From: JALVIU01 sp964462295
GTDB lineage: Bacteria > Atribacterota > JALVIU01
Length of the DNA stretch: 8,523 nt
Direction: 5' to 3'
NCBI GenBank assembly: GCA_964462295.1
Contig: CAYWXH010000073.1
Location: forward strand, 1 to 8,523
The position numbers were made by a program, and so were the translations under genes. Shown piece after piece: positions 1 through 7,394 of this stretch (positions within the stretch are counted from its first letter, which is position 1; the number at the start of each line of letters is the position of its first letter). The notes beneath the pieces are model-generated. The model did no database searches. It had not been told where the DNA came from and worked only from the letters and a program-made list of their open reading frames with translations.

Positions 1-21
1 TGGAAGGTGGAGAGGGAATGA
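1..21 (+). CDS. Possible 3' end of an upstream gene (partial)
   Basis: Frame 1 is open from the window edge and ends at TGA 19-21 (tail W-K-V-E-R-E-stop). The stop overlaps the ATG of the next gene as ATGA, the classic four-base translational-coupling overlap. Only six codons are visible, so no function can be given and the frame may be open by chance. The support is the ATGA arrangement and the tight gene packing elsewhere in the window. Confidence 0.3.
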   Translation, partial: WKVERE

Positions 22-887
22 AGATCGTGTTTTTAGGTACATCTGGTGCAGAAAATTATCCATCTCTTTGGTGTGAGTGCGAATATTGTAAATATGCACG
101 GAAACATGGAGGAAAAAATATAAGATTTAGTTCATCTTTACACATAGAACCTGACATTCTTATAGATTTTCCCCCTACACTTCATGCACAGGCATTGGCA
201 TATGGCGTACACTTACCCCATATAAAGCATATGTTTTTTACACACTCTCACGAGGACCACTTTTACCCATCTCTTATAAGATGGAGATATTCAAAGGCAT
301 ATGTAAAAGATACAACAGATAGGTATTTTTCAAATAAGACCCCCATCCCTATCCTCTCTGTCTATGGGACAGTCCCCATTATAGAGAGGATAAAAAAGAG
401 CTTCTTATATCAAGAGATAGAACCTTATAGAATAAAATTTATCCCACTTATGCCATATGAAAAGGTATTAATAGATGAAAAAAGAAGTGTTATTCCTGTA
501 CTTGGTAATCACTTTTTAGGGGATCTATATCCTTTTAATTTTATCTTTCAAATTGGAGATAAAAGTATACTATACGCCCTTGACTCTGATTGGCCACTTC
601 CAGATACAATAGCATATATAGGGTATAATAAGATAAAATTTGACCTTGTAGTAGTTGAGGCAACAGGGGGAGATTTGCCCAGGGAACAGGTTATAAAAGG
701 ACATATGAATTTCGAAGATAATATAAATCTATATCATTTTTTCAAAGAGGAGGGTTTCTTAAAGAAAGATGCCTATTTTGTACTTTCACACTTTACCCAT
801 TACTCTCCCCCATATGATATGATAGTGGAAAAGTTTGAAAAAATAGGTATAACTATCTCTTATGATGGTATGACACTTACACTTTAG
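18..887 (+). CDS. Metallo-beta-lactamase-fold hydrolase, PhnP-like
   Basis: A 289-residue cytoplasmic hydrolase of the metallo-beta-lactamase fold. The N-terminus has the GTSGA strand-loop typical of the family. It is followed by C19-x-C21-x-x-C24, the spacing of the structural zinc site in PhnP-type phosphodiesterases. The metal motif H76-S-H78-E-D80-H81 is intact. Later expected ligands are visible as a histidine in VLGNHF, an aspartate in ALDSD and a histidine in LSHFTH near the C-terminus. Known members of this group cleave phosphodiesters such as 5-phosphoribosyl 1,2-cyclic phosphate, but no phosphonate (phn) genes are present here, so the substrate is unassigned. The ATG start is chosen because it follows a GGAGAGG Shine-Dalgarno site and opens directly into the first beta strand. 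It is probably co-transcribed with the antiporter nine bases downstream. Family assignment is firm; the exact reaction is not. Confidence 0.85.
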   Translation: MKIVFLGTSGAENYPSLWCECEYCKYARKHGGKNIRFSSSLHIEPDILIDFPPTLHAQALAYGVHLPHIKHMFFTHSHEDHFYPSLIRWRYSKAYVKDTTDRYFSNKTPIPILSVYGTVPIIERIKKSFLYQEIEPYRIKFIPLMPYEKVLIDEKRSVIPVLGNHFLGDLYPFNFIFQIGDKSILYALDSDWPLPDTIAYIGYNKIKFDLVVVEATGGDLPREQVIKGHMNFEDNINLYHFFKEEGFLKKDAYFVLSHFTHYSPPYDMIVEKFEKIGITISYDGMTLTL

Positions 888-896
888 GAGAAAAAA

Positions 897-1916
897 ATGG
901 AAGAACTATATAGACACTTTTTAGGGGGGTTATCCCTACCGTTTCTCTTTTTTGGTATTATACTTTTTTTGTATATACTGAGTAAGGGTGCAGATTTTTT
1001 CGTAGATGGGGCAGTTGCCCTATCTGAAGAGTTTCATATCTCGAAAATGGTAATAGGTGCAACCATAGTAAGCTTGGGTACAACTCTTCCCGAACTTTCT
1101 GTATCCCTTGTAGCATCTCTTTCGGGTGATTCACAGGTAGCACTTGGGAATGCAATAGGTTCTGTTATATGTAACACTGCACTTATAATAGGGATAGCTG
1201 CAATTATTTCTCCCCTTGCCATTCAAAAAAATCAAATAAAAAAACAGACATTTCTTCAGTTAGGTGCAGCTATAATTATTATCTTGTTTTCCATATCTTA
1301 CACTATTTTTAACGGTTCAAAAGAGATTAAAGGGAATATCTCAAGGGGTGAAGGTCTATTTTTATTAATTCTCCTTGTGGGTTATATATTCCTTTCTATA
1401 AAATGGATAAGAAGGGATAGGGCGGAAGCCATTATCCCCGATGATGCAGAGAAAAACGTAGGACATCATAATATTATTTTTGCAAAACTTATAGTAGGGA
1501 TTATAATAGTTATTGTATCATCTAAATTGCTCCTACCTACTGTGCAAATTACAGCCTCAAAATTAGGGGTCTCAAATAGTGTGATAGCTGCAACTCTTGT
1601 AGCATTTGGGACATCTCTACCAGAGCTTGTCACATCTGTGACTGCATCTTTAAAAGGACATGGAGAACTTGCAATAGGGAATATTACAGGGGCAAATATT
1701 TTAAATATTTTATTTGTAATAGGCATATCATCTACATTTTCCCGGAAAGGCATTGAAGTAACCAAAGATTTTTTCACATTTTACTTTCCTGTTATGTTAT
1801 TAGTACTAGGTATATTTAGCGTAGGGGCCTTAAAAGCTAAGGAAAAATTTGGACGGGGTTTTGGTTTTATCCTGCTTATTGTCTATATCTTTATTACTGT
1901 GAAAAGTTATATCTAA
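897..1916 (+). CDS. CaCA-family Na+/Ca2+ antiporter (YrbG-like)
   Basis: A 339-residue inner-membrane cation antiporter of the Ca2+/cation antiporter superfamily. Both inverted alpha repeats are clear: G54-A-T-I-V-S-L-G-T-T-L-P-E66 in the first half, and A-T-L-V-A-F-G-T-S-L-P-E243 in the second. Each is followed by the GN-x-x-G-[SA] segment (GNAIGSVICN and GNITGANILN). The two glutamates are the ion-binding residues in structurally known members. About ten hydrophobic segments are visible, with a short polar linker around residues 170-190. Length is normal for bacterial YrbG-type proteins (about 320-350). Such proteins exchange Na+ (or H+) for Ca2+; the ion preference cannot be read here. The AGGAG at 886-890 overlaps the TAG stop of the upstream gene and lies six bases before the ATG, so the two genes are likely one transcript. 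The 3' end overlaps the convergent kinase gene by 23 bp. Confidence 0.92.
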   Translation: MEELYRHFLGGLSLPFLFFGIILFLYILSKGADFFVDGAVALSEEFHISKMVIGATIVSLGTTLPELSVSLVASLSGDSQVALGNAIGSVICNTALIIGIAAIISPLAIQKNQIKKQTFLQLGAAIIIILFSISYTIFNGSKEIKGNISRGEGLFLLILLVGYIFLSIKWIRRDRAEAIIPDDAEKNVGHHNIIFAKLIVGIIIVIVSSKLLLPTVQITASKLGVSNSVIAATLVAFGTSLPELVTSVTASLKGHGELAIGNITGANILNILFVIGISSTFSRKGIEVTKDFFTFYFPVMLLVLGIFSVGALKAKEKFGRGFGFILLIVYIFITVKSYI

Positions 1917-3339
1917 ATTTGGGAAAAAGAGAAGGATAAAGTCCTTTATAGATATTGAAAAGTTCATCATAAACCTTTTTCCTCTCTTCATTAGGATAAA
2001 GAATGCGACGAAAACGATACATCTTCATAGCACCCTCTACAAGGTCTTTATATACACCAAGGCCTACTCCCCCTATTACCGCTGCACCCAAAAGCTCGCT
2101 ATCACTTATATAAGGAACCTCTATGGGTATTCCAAGTATATCTGCCTTAAGCTGATTAAAGAAATCGCTCTTGGAAAGACCGCCTGTAGTTCTAAAGTGT
2201 GAAATCTCTATATCCAAAGAGATTATTATCTCATATATATCTCTAATGGAATATACAACCCCTTCCATGACAGCACGGATCATGTCTTCCCTTGTATGGG
2301 AAAGGGTAAGACCAAAAAAGAGACCCTTTGCATATGGATCCCAATGTGGGCTCCTCTCCCCAGAAAGATAAGGTAAAAAAATTAGCCCCTTGCTACCATA
2401 AGGAGACTTTTTGGCATGACTTATAAGCTCCTGGTAACTTTTTATAGAAAATACATCTTTGATCCAATCCACAGCCTTTCCTGAAGTATTTGTAATACCA
2501 CTTATCTTCCATAGTCCAGGAATAAAAAATGGCACCCCAGAAATTCTTCTTTCCCCAGGAGGAAGGGGTTTTCTACTACAAAGTGTAATACCTTCTGACC
2601 CTCCTCCTCGATCACAAAGCATACCCGGAGAGAGTGTAGCAGTCCCTACTAATGCCCCTATAAAGTCTATTCCTCCTGCAATAATATTTACCTCATATTC
2701 TATCCCCCACTCTTTAGCAAGGGATCTCTTTAGCCTGCCTACAGGGGTCCCAATAGGAGATATATCCAAAAACTTGTAAGGGGAAAGACCGAGTCTTTTC
2801 GCATCATCTTTTGACCAAGGCATGTAATCTCTCATCGGTATCCCAGAGGATGTAATCTCTCCAGTAAGATAAAAATTCAAAAAATCATAGGGTTGTAAAA
2901 AATATTGTGTATGTTCATATATATCTTTTTCATTGTGATAAACCCAGAGGATGTGGGCGAGAGACTGATACCTTGGATCAAAGGGCAATCCGACACTCAA
3001 AAGGGTATCTCTCTCCATCTCTGCCCTATTGTCAAGCCACAAAATAGCATTTCGCAATACCTTTCCATCTTTCCCTAAAAAAACTACTGTTGGAGCCTGT
3101 CCTATTACTGTTATAGCTCTTATAAATTTCAATCTTCCACGCCTTTTCAATCTCTCTATCCCTTTTTTAAAACCATCTACCCATAGAGAAGGATGTTGTT
3201 CTGCCCACCCTTGTTGTTTCATTACAATAGGATACTCTGAAAAGGTGTAATCTATAAGATTTCCCTCTATATCAAATATTGCAAGCTTTATTTTAGTTGT
3301 TCCTAAGTCAACTGCTAAAATATAAAATTTTTCTACCAT
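1894..3339 (-). CDS. FGGY-family carbohydrate kinase (xylulokinase-like)
   Basis: A 481-residue cytoplasmic sugar kinase, full length for the family. N-terminal domain: phosphate motif D11-L-G-T-T15, GWAEQHP at 44-50, GQ at 80-81 and W101-L-D-N-R-A, all typical of xylulokinase-like proteins. C-terminal domain: G222-G-I-D225, where D225 is the likely catalytic base, then the phosphate-2 loop DRGGGSEG (243-250), GERSPHWDP, a RAVMEGV helix, and the adenosine motif TTGGLSKSDFFNQ. It transfers phosphate from ATP to an open-chain or ring sugar or polyol; the specific substrate cannot be read. It is last in the importer operon and presumably phosphorylates the imported solute. The ATG lies inside the last codons of the regulator gene (overlap 3333-3339), and no good Shine-Dalgarno site is visible, so translation is probably coupled. 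The TAA stop lies within the convergent antiporter gene. Xylulokinase, LsrK-type and other pentulokinase identities remain possible. Confidence 0.9.
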   Translation of the reverse strand: MVEKFYILAVDLGTTKIKLAIFDIEGNLIDYTFSEYPIVMKQQGWAEQHPSLWVDGFKKGIERLKRRGRLKFIRAITVIGQAPTVVFLGKDGKVLRNAILWLDNRAEMERDTLLSVGLPFDPRYQSLAHILWVYHNEKDIYEHTQYFLQPYDFLNFYLTGEITSSGIPMRDYMPWSKDDAKRLGLSPYKFLDISPIGTPVGRLKRSLAKEWGIEYEVNIIAGGIDFIGALVGTATLSPGMLCDRGGGSEGITLCSRKPLPPGERRISGVPFFIPGLWKISGITNTSGKAVDWIKDVFSIKSYQELISHAKKSPYGSKGLIFLPYLSGERSPHWDPYAKGLFFGLTLSHTREDMIRAVMEGVVYSIRDIYEIIISLDIEISHFRTTGGLSKSDFFNQLKADILGIPIEVPYISDSELLGAAVIGGVGLGVYKDLVEGAMKMYRFRRILYPNEERKKVYDELFNIYKGLYPSLFPKFRYNFSQ

Positions 3340-4175
3340 TTTTCTAACATCTTTGTCTTTAGGACTTCATTAAACTTTTCATATGCCTTTTTAAATCTCT
3401 TTTTATCCAATAAAGACAGCTCTAAAAAGATAAGATCTATTATAAAAAGCTCCACATTTCTCGATACAATAGTACCTTCAGGAAGAATCGTCTTATAGAA
3501 ATAGGAATATACTGTGATATCTGCTTCCCTAGAGAGAGGTGAACCTTCTGTAGTTATAGCAATAGTTGTGGCCCCATTCTGTTTTGCAAACTTTATAGAA
3601 TCAATAGTATCCTTTGTACTACCACTTTGAGATATACATATTGCCACATCCTCTGGGGTAAGGTTTATAGCAGATAGGGACTGAAAAACAGGATTAAGAT
3701 ATATATTGGCCCTTATTCCTAATTGCTTTAACTTCATATATAGGTCATGCCCTGCAATATAGTCAAATCCAAAGGCATAAATATCAACCCCCTCTGCATG
3801 TAAAAGTACTTCTGCGGTCTTCTTTATACAGCTATAATTTAGATTTTTATAGGCCTCTTCTATTGATTCTATTGTAATCTCTTTGAGATAACTAAAAACC
3901 TCTGGCTCTGATTTAAATTTCTCCTCTTCTAAAAGTTCTGATGTAAGAGTAGTTATATCCCGTGCCAGGTGTATTTTCATATCTTTTATGCCTTCAAATC
4001 CAAGTGTCTTTGAAAACTTTACTATTGTAGATGGGCTTACACTACACTTTTGGGCAAGCTCCTGAACAGAGATGCTTAAGGCATCCTGTGGGTTATCCAC
4101 AATAAATTGTGCTACGATCTTTTCCTTTTTTGTAAGTTGGGAATACTTCTCTTTGATAAGATTAAGAATGCTCAC
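3333..4175 (-). CDS. RpiR/MurR-family transcriptional regulator (HTH + SIS)
   Basis: A 280-residue DNA-binding regulator. Residues 1-75 form the RpiR-type helix-turn-helix domain: K16-K-E-K-I-V-A-Q-F, then a recognition unit around 34-60 with VQELAQKCSVSPSTIVKFSKTL. Residues about 120-250 form a SIS phosphosugar-binding domain, with GVDIYAFG at its first strand and the I181-S-Q-S-G-S-T187 phosphate loop. Proteins with this layout sense phosphorylated sugars and repress or activate sugar-use operons. Its place between the permeases and the kinase suggests it responds to the kinase product and regulates its own operon (inference). The start is GTG (4173-4175): AAGGAGGTAA at 4181-4190 is a near-perfect Shine-Dalgarno site with nine bases to the start, and the protein then begins with the usual N-terminal helix. 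That Shine-Dalgarno site overlaps the stop of the upstream permease, six bases away. Confidence 0.93.
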   Translation of the reverse strand: MSILNLIKEKYSQLTKKEKIVAQFIVDNPQDALSISVQELAQKCSVSPSTIVKFSKTLGFEGIKDMKIHLARDITTLTSELLEEEKFKSEPEVFSYLKEITIESIEEAYKNLNYSCIKKTAEVLLHAEGVDIYAFGFDYIAGHDLYMKLKQLGIRANIYLNPVFQSLSAINLTPEDVAICISQSGSTKDTIDSIKFAKQNGATTIAITTEGSPLSREADITVYSYFYKTILPEGTIVSRNVELFIIDLIFLELSLLDKKRFKKAYEKFNEVLKTKMLEKW

Positions 4176-4181
4176 AAGACC

Positions 4182-4988
4182 TTACCTCCTTCTATAGAAT
4201 ATCAAAAACAGCAAAGATGCAAGATATGGAAAAACCATAGAAAGTTCTGGATCAACTCCTGAAACTATCTGTAAAAAATGAGAAAAGACAAATATTACCC
4301 CTATAAACAAAGATGAGATAAAAACGCCAAAAACCCTTCTTCCCCCAAGAAAAATGGCTACTATGGCAAGCCAACCCCTTCCCCCTGACATATTTTGAAT
4401 AAAAGAGGAAAGGGGAACAGATATAAAAAATCCCGAAATGCCACAAAATATCCCTGAAAGAAGGATAGCGATCATTCTATATGTTCCTGGATATATTCCA
4501 GAAAACATGGAGGCCTTCTCATTCTCTCCTACTGCCCTTAACCTAAAGCCAAATCGTGTATAATATATTATTATATACACTATAGGAAAAAGTACAAGGG
4601 AAAGGTAAAACCAAATATCTGAGAGATTGGGTATATGAGAAAACAAGATAGTACCCTTTTCTCCTGATATAAAAACCCCAAAAAGTCTGGTAAGAGAGGA
4701 GGCCAAAAGATTTATACCAAGACCCACTAAAAATATATTTGCACCTATTCCAAAAGAAAAAAGCACAAGTATTAAGGAAAGTAGTAAAGAAGAGACAATA
4801 CCCCCCAAAAGCCCTAAAAGTAAGCTATGGGTCATATCAGAAAGATATACAGAAAAAAACGCAGAAACAAGCATCTGCCCCTCAAGTGCAATGTTTAATA
4901 CACCGGCAAGTTCCCCAAAGAGCCCCCCAAAGGCTGCAATCATTATAGGTATAGAGACCTTTATTCCCTCTGTAAAAAGCTCAAACAT
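4182..4988 (-). CDS. BMP-type ABC transporter permease (NupQ-like)
   Basis: A 268-residue multi-spanning inner-membrane permease of the LivM/RbsC-type (BPD_transp_2) family, second of the pair. Diagnostic parts are the early E26-L-A-G-V-L-N32-I-A-L-E-G-Q38 segment, which matches the NIGLEGQ hallmark of NupQ/YufQ permeases, and the cytoplasmic coupling loop AVGENEKASMFSGI. These are followed by SGIFCGISGFF and GGRGWLAIVAIFLGG near the C-terminus. Eight or so hydrophobic segments are visible and the protein ends in a basic RRR tail. It is somewhat shorter than the usual 300-320 residues. With the preceding permease it would form the heterodimeric channel driven by the ATPase. The ATG overlaps the stop of the preceding gene by eight bases (ATGTTTGA), and a TAGGGG Shine-Dalgarno site sits six bases upstream. 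The substrate is inferred from operon context, not from this protein. Confidence 0.92.
   Translation of the reverse strand: MFELFTEGIKVSIPIMIAAFGGLFGELAGVLNIALEGQMLVSAFFSVYLSDMTHSLLLGLLGGIVSSLLLSLILVLFSFGIGANIFLVGLGINLLASSLTRLFGVFISGEKGTILFSHIPNLSDIWFYLSLVLFPIVYIIIYYTRFGFRLRAVGENEKASMFSGIYPGTYRMIAILLSGIFCGISGFFISVPLSSFIQNMSGGRGWLAIVAIFLGGRRVFGVFISSLFIGVIFVFSHFLQIVSGVDPELSMVFPYLASLLFLIFYRRR
4185..4189 (-). promoter_or_regulatory. Shine-Dalgarno site deciding a GTG start
   Basis: The minus strand reads AAGGAGGTAA around this position, nine bases before the GTG start of the RpiR regulator. It overlaps the stop codon of the upstream permease, so ribosomes ending the permease would be delivered to this site. 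The strength of the site supports GTG as the true start. Confidence 0.85.
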
Positions 4989-4998
4989 CTTTTTCCCC
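4976..4998 (-). repeat. Gene-junction repeat, copy 2 (permease 1/permease 2)
   Basis: This segment contains GGGG, an A-rich spacer, and ATGTTTGAGC, in which the next permease's ATG overlaps the previous gene's TGA. It matches the junction at 5886-5908 at 17 of 18 core bases (4981-4998 against 5891-5908). It serves as Shine-Dalgarno site, start and stop at once. Confidence 0.6.
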
Positions 4999-5898
4999 TA
5001 GATAAGAAAATGTACCCACAGTCACCATGAGAAATATTATTGCCTTAATTACCTCACCTATCTCTGAGGGGAATAGGCCATATATCCCTCCTATCTGAGA
5101 AAGTATCTTTATATAGGCAAGCAAAAGAGCAGATGGGACTATCCAATAGGGATTTCCCCTTGAAAGGAGAGATACTACTATCCCATCCCAACCAAGACCA
5201 TAAGAAAATCCATGGACAAATCTCCCATCCCGTGATAAAATACCAAAAATGCCTGCCAAACCTAAAAAACCTCCACTTAAAAAAAGGGGAAGTATGATCT
5301 GCTTTTTCAGATCTATCCCTCCATAAAAGGCAAACTTTGGAGAATACCCAAACATCCTAAGCTCATATCCAAAGATACTTCTGTTGAGCAAAATGGCTAC
5401 ACATATAATGAGAAAAATTGATATAAAGATAGATGTCGAAAGGATAGAAGGGGGAAGAATCTTTTTAAAAAGAAAATTTTTTGGGAGGGAAAAGGTAGCC
5501 GTTATTCCAGAATGTGGGTCGTGAAAATATGTCCGTAGTATTACATTTGTAATAATTACAAAAGATTCCCCAATTAAAAAAGTAGATATAAATTCACTTA
5601 TTTTGTAAAGATACCTAAGATACCCAGAAATTACCGCCAAAAGCCCTCCTGCCAAAAAGGCTACAAAAAACATACCTACCTTTGAAATTACAGCAACATT
5701 ATGAGGGAAAATATATATCCCAAAAATTGTGGCCACAAAAGCCCCGAAATATATCTGCCCCTCCCCTCCAAGATTGAAGGCACCACCCCTATAAGCCACA
5801 AGGATTCCCAACCCTGAAAGGATTAAAATAGATGTATATGCAAATAAATTTCCTAAAAAATAGGTATTTGTAAATGGTTGCAATAAAAACTCAAACAT
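4981..5898 (-). CDS. BMP-type ABC transporter permease (NupP-like), N-terminally short
   Basis: A 305-residue inner-membrane permease, first of the pair. The hallmark R37-G-G-A-F-N42-L-G-G-E-G-Q48 matches the RAGLFNIGAEGQ-type segment of NupP proteins, and MFGYSPKFAFYGGID is the coupling loop. GLAGIFGIL and SYGLGWDGIVVSLLSRGNP are the conserved C-terminal parts. NupP relatives usually have about 340-370 residues, with an extra membrane helix before the hallmark. Here only 36 residues precede it, enough for one helix, so the usual first helix appears to be absent. An in-frame TAA eighteen bases before the ATG excludes a longer start. The ATG is preceded by an AGGGGG Shine-Dalgarno site, and the gene overlaps the ATPase stop by eight bases (ATGTTTGA), the same arrangement as at its own 3' end. 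Family assignment is firm. Confidence 0.92.
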   Translation of the reverse strand: MFEFLLQPFTNTYFLGNLFAYTSILILSGLGILVAYRGGAFNLGGEGQIYFGAFVATIFGIYIFPHNVAVISKVGMFFVAFLAGGLLAVISGYLRYLYKISEFISTFLIGESFVIITNVILRTYFHDPHSGITATFSLPKNFLFKKILPPSILSTSIFISIFLIICVAILLNRSIFGYELRMFGYSPKFAFYGGIDLKKQIILPLFLSGGFLGLAGIFGILSRDGRFVHGFSYGLGWDGIVVSLLSRGNPYWIVPSALLLAYIKILSQIGGIYGLFPSEIGEVIKAIIFLMVTVGTFSYLGEKDV

Positions 5899-5908
5899 TT
5901 TTTCCCCC
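5886..5908 (-). repeat. Gene-junction repeat, copy 1 (ATPase/permease 1)
   Basis: This is the partner of the 4976-4998 segment. The minus strand shows GGGG, A-rich spacer and ATGTTTGAG with the same eight-base start/stop overlap. The core differs from the other copy by one base. Confidence 0.6.
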
Positions 5909-7390
5909 TGTAAGGGATGTTATAAGTTCCTCTCGTAAAACCTTTCCATTTTCATAAATAGCCCTTATTTTACCTTTGTAAAGTATGGCTATTTTGTCTG
6001 ATAACATTAGGGCATCATCTATATTATGAGAAAAAAATATAATTCCTACACCCTTTATAGCCAAATCTTTAAGTCTTCTCAATACCTCTTTCGAAAAGAA
6101 ACTATCAAGAGAAGAAAGGGGATTTCCTGCAATTAAGATATCAATATCATCTCTTAATTCCCGAGAGATGATAACCCTTCTCTTTCTTCCCCCTGACAAA
6201 AACCTTGCCTTTGTCTCTAATGGGTAATCTACATCAAATTCCTTCAATCTCTTACTAGAATAAGACTTTATAGCGTTAAAATTAAGGAAAAAACCATTTG
6301 ATATGGGGCTCTGTCTCTGTCTTGATATAATAACATTTTCCCAAAGGGTAGCATAATCACATATCCCATATTCTGTATCTGTTGGAATAATAGAAACACC
6401 TTCTTTTCTTAGGATTTTTGGGGTCAAAAACCCAAACTTTTTTCCTTTAAGAAAGATTTCGCCCCTTGTAGGGTGGATGTATCCAGAGAGTAAAGCCTCA
6501 AGCTCCTTCTCTCCATTTCCCGATATAGAAAGAATGGAAAGTACTTCACCCTTCTCTAACTCTATATTTATATCAGAGAGCGGAATATGACCCTTTTTCT
6601 CATAATATATATGGGAAAATGAAAATACCACCCCTCCCCTTTTGATTTTTTTTCGTTCAAGAAAGGTAATTCCATCCTTAGAGAATCTCTTTTTAATATA
6701 TCTCTTAAACTCATCCTTTGTATATCTTCCTAAGACTCTACCTTTATCCAAAATAGTAATTCTATCTGCAACTTTTTCTATCTCTTTCCACCTATGAGAT
6801 ATAAATATGATAGTAAGTCCCATTTTTTTAAGGGATAAAATGATTTGAAGAAATTCATCTACTTGAGGGTCGGGTAAAAAGGAGGTAGGCTCATCAAGAA
6901 TGAGAATCTTTGGCCTTTTATACAAGGCCTTTAAGATACTTAAGATCCTTTTTTGTCCCACACTCAAAACAGAAGAAGATACATCTTTGGGAAGGTACAA
7001 GCCATACTCCTTCATAATAGAGTCAACTCTTTTTTTAAGCTCTCTTTTATTTAAAAATCCCCACTTGGCATCTTCTCCACCTAAAACTATATTCTCCCAC
7101 ACCTTAAAGCTTTCTATAAAAAAATCCTCTTGGGGCACGAAATATATACCTTCGCTTCTTGCCTCATGTTCAGAATTTAACTTCAACTTTTTGCCATCTA
7201 AAAGGATATCTCCACAATCTCTTTTTACCACCCCATAAAGAATTTTGCCAAGGGTAGATTTTCCAGCCCCGTTTTCCCCAACAATAGCATGAACTTCCCC
7301 CTTCTCAATGGTAATAGATATATGGTCATTTGCCAAAATACCTGTATCTTTATATCTTTTTGTTATATCTTTAAGGACAAGGTAGGTCAT
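5891..7390 (-). CDS. ABC transporter ATP-binding protein, two NBDs (NupO-like)
   Basis: A 499-residue cytoplasmic ATPase with two fused nucleotide-binding domains, the layout of RbsA/NupO-type importers. Domain 1 (about 3-235) is complete: A-loop Y13, Walker A G38-E-N-G-A-G-K44-S-T, Q-loop Q87, signature L142-S-V-G-Q, Walker B ILILD166-E167, and H-loop H199. Domain 2 (about 254-490) is degenerate: the Walker A region reads S288-I-S-G-N-G-E294-K-E with no lysine in the normal place, and the Walker B catalytic position is N423 in AGNP. It keeps a good LSGGRKRR signature (398-405) and H455. A degenerate second site is normal in this family, although glutamine is the commoner Walker B residue. 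It powers the two downstream permeases. It starts with ATG four bases after the substrate-binding protein's stop, with only a weak, distant GGAG, so translational coupling is likely. Confidence 0.94.
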   Translation of the reverse strand: MTYLVLKDITKRYKDTGILANDHISITIEKGEVHAIVGENGAGKSTLGKILYGVVKRDCGDILLDGKKLKLNSEHEARSEGIYFVPQEDFFIESFKVWENIVLGGEDAKWGFLNKRELKKRVDSIMKEYGLYLPKDVSSSVLSVGQKRILSILKALYKRPKILILDEPTSFLPDPQVDEFLQIILSLKKMGLTIIFISHRWKEIEKVADRITILDKGRVLGRYTKDEFKRYIKKRFSKDGITFLERKKIKRGGVVFSFSHIYYEKKGHIPLSDINIELEKGEVLSILSISGNGEKELEALLSGYIHPTRGEIFLKGKKFGFLTPKILRKEGVSIIPTDTEYGICDYATLWENVIISRQRQSPISNGFFLNFNAIKSYSSKRLKEFDVDYPLETKARFLSGGRKRRVIISRELRDDIDILIAGNPLSSLDSFFSKEVLRRLKDLAIKGVGIIFFSHNIDDALMLSDKIAILYKGKIRAIYENGKVLREELITSLTGGKNV

Positions 7391-7394
7391 TTAG

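Noticed and set aside
958..1777. Minus-strand open frames inside the antiporter gene
   Set aside because: They are antisense shadows with no Shine-Dalgarno sites and no recognisable protein features; the plus-strand antiporter is unambiguous.
1936..1953. ATAAAG-TC-CTTTAT palindrome near the convergent gene ends, possible terminator
   Set aside because: The stem is AT-rich with a two-base loop, no T tract follows, and it lies inside the kinase coding region.
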